Shown here: positions 36,718 through 37,105 of the stretch, piece by piece
Layout of the letters: the number at the start of each line of letters is the position of its first letter
Numbering within the stretch: the first letter of the stretch is position 1
Virus record (IMG/VR): IMGVR_UViG_3300042300_000723
Location: 1-37,105 of that record
DNA: 37,105 nucleotides
Source of the DNA: a virus
Reading direction: 5' to 3' (one strand)
The notes under the pieces: generated by a model
Seen by the model: only the letters and a program-made list of their open reading frames with translations
The model's database searches: none
Told to the model about the DNA's origin: nothing
Position numbers and translations under genes: made by a program

Positions 36718-37105
36718 CGCTTAATACTCCCACTGGGGGCTAGGAAAATACACGGGTCTTCGGACTTCCGTTGTCTCATCAGACGATTGGCATGCCACTT
36801 CACCCACCACGGCTCTGGGCCAACCTGCGTCGGCGGCCGGTGGTACTTGGGTTCGTAGGCGCAGAGGTACTCCGCGGTCTGGCAGGCGTGAACCTCGCCC
36901 CGCGTCTGCGGCTCGTCGGTCACGTAGACCTGGCCGTTGACGGTGGTGGTCTTCTTGCGATACCGCTTCAGCTCCCGAACGAGGTTCGGGCAGCCACCTT
37001 CCAGGATTTTGAACTTGGTGGTCCCGTCACCGCGGATGTGCATGTACTGCCGCACCATGGCCGTGCGGGCCGGGATGTCATCGGATCCCGGGAGGAACTG
37101 GTGGG
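36714..37105 (-). CDS. Terminase large subunit, C-terminal part (cut by window edge)
   Basis: About 129 C-terminal residues are visible, running to the right edge. KFKILEGGCPNLVRELKRYR is the signature of the terminase nuclease end, where strands and a helix place the final catalytic residues before RGEVHACQTAEYLCA. The enzyme cuts and packages phage DNA. The ATPase domain and most of the nuclease domain are outside the window. Its stop overlaps the following ATG as ATGA. Confidence 0.75.
   Translation of the reverse strand, partial: HQFLPGSDDIPARTAMVRQYMHIRGDGTTKFKILEGGCPNLVRELKRYRKKTTTVNGQVYVTDEPQTRGEVHACQTAEYLCAYEPKYHRPPTQVGPEPWWVKWHANRLMRQRKSEDPCIFLAPSGSIKR

Noticed and set aside
1-37105. 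CRISPR array, diversity-generating retroelement or insertion sequence
   Set aside because: No regularly spaced direct repeats, no reverse transcriptase and no transposase-like gene or terminal inverted repeats were seen.

Overview
The window looks like part of the genome of a temperate, short-tailed (podovirus-like) double-stranded DNA phage or prophage. The evidence is a terminase C-terminus, portal protein, tail adaptor, tail-nozzle-like protein, a string of Ala/Gln-rich internal virion proteins, an integrase and a recombination module. Both ends are cut through genes: the C-terminal codons of an unknown gene on the left and the terminase large subunit on the right. The DNA is GC-rich (one 60-nt line in the portal gene counts to 60%) and densely packed, mostly with ATGA, GTGA or TGATG start/stop overlaps. 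The host cannot be read directly. The short genes ending in a 'LTDEEREAIA...LLER' module recall proteins I associate with Planctomycetota; that is an inference from memory.

Layout. Positions 1-2823 (+): end of an unknown gene, a GHKL (rIIA-like) ATPase, two small unknown genes, two possible membrane microproteins and a serine recombinase. Positions 2627-16947 (-): a long leftward block. It starts at 16947 with a recombination module (RecE-like exonuclease, ERF annealing protein, SSB, SF2 helicase). It continues through nucleases and small accessory genes, including three neighbours that share one C-terminal module. After a 430-bp non-coding gap it runs through HNH, SNase-like and PD-(D/E)XK nucleases, a subtilisin-like and a papain-like protease, an endonuclease VII with three zinc ribbons, several small membrane or exported proteins, and finally a sigma-70-like factor. 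The sigma gene overlaps the serine recombinase tail-to-tail.

Positions 17277-18104 (+): a tyrosine integrase, with a tRNA-D-arm-like fragment just upstream. Positions 18081-37105 (-): the virion block, from terminase and portal on the right through adaptor, split nozzle, collagen-like fibre and LamG proteins to large internal virion proteins on the left.

Likely workings: the integrase and a tRNA-like site suggest lysogeny. Exonuclease, annealing protein and SSB would support recombination. Endonuclease VII and the RecU-like nuclease would resolve branched DNA before packaging. The phage-encoded sigma factor could drive late transcription. No major capsid protein, DNA polymerase, primase or peptidoglycan hydrolase is recognisable in the window.
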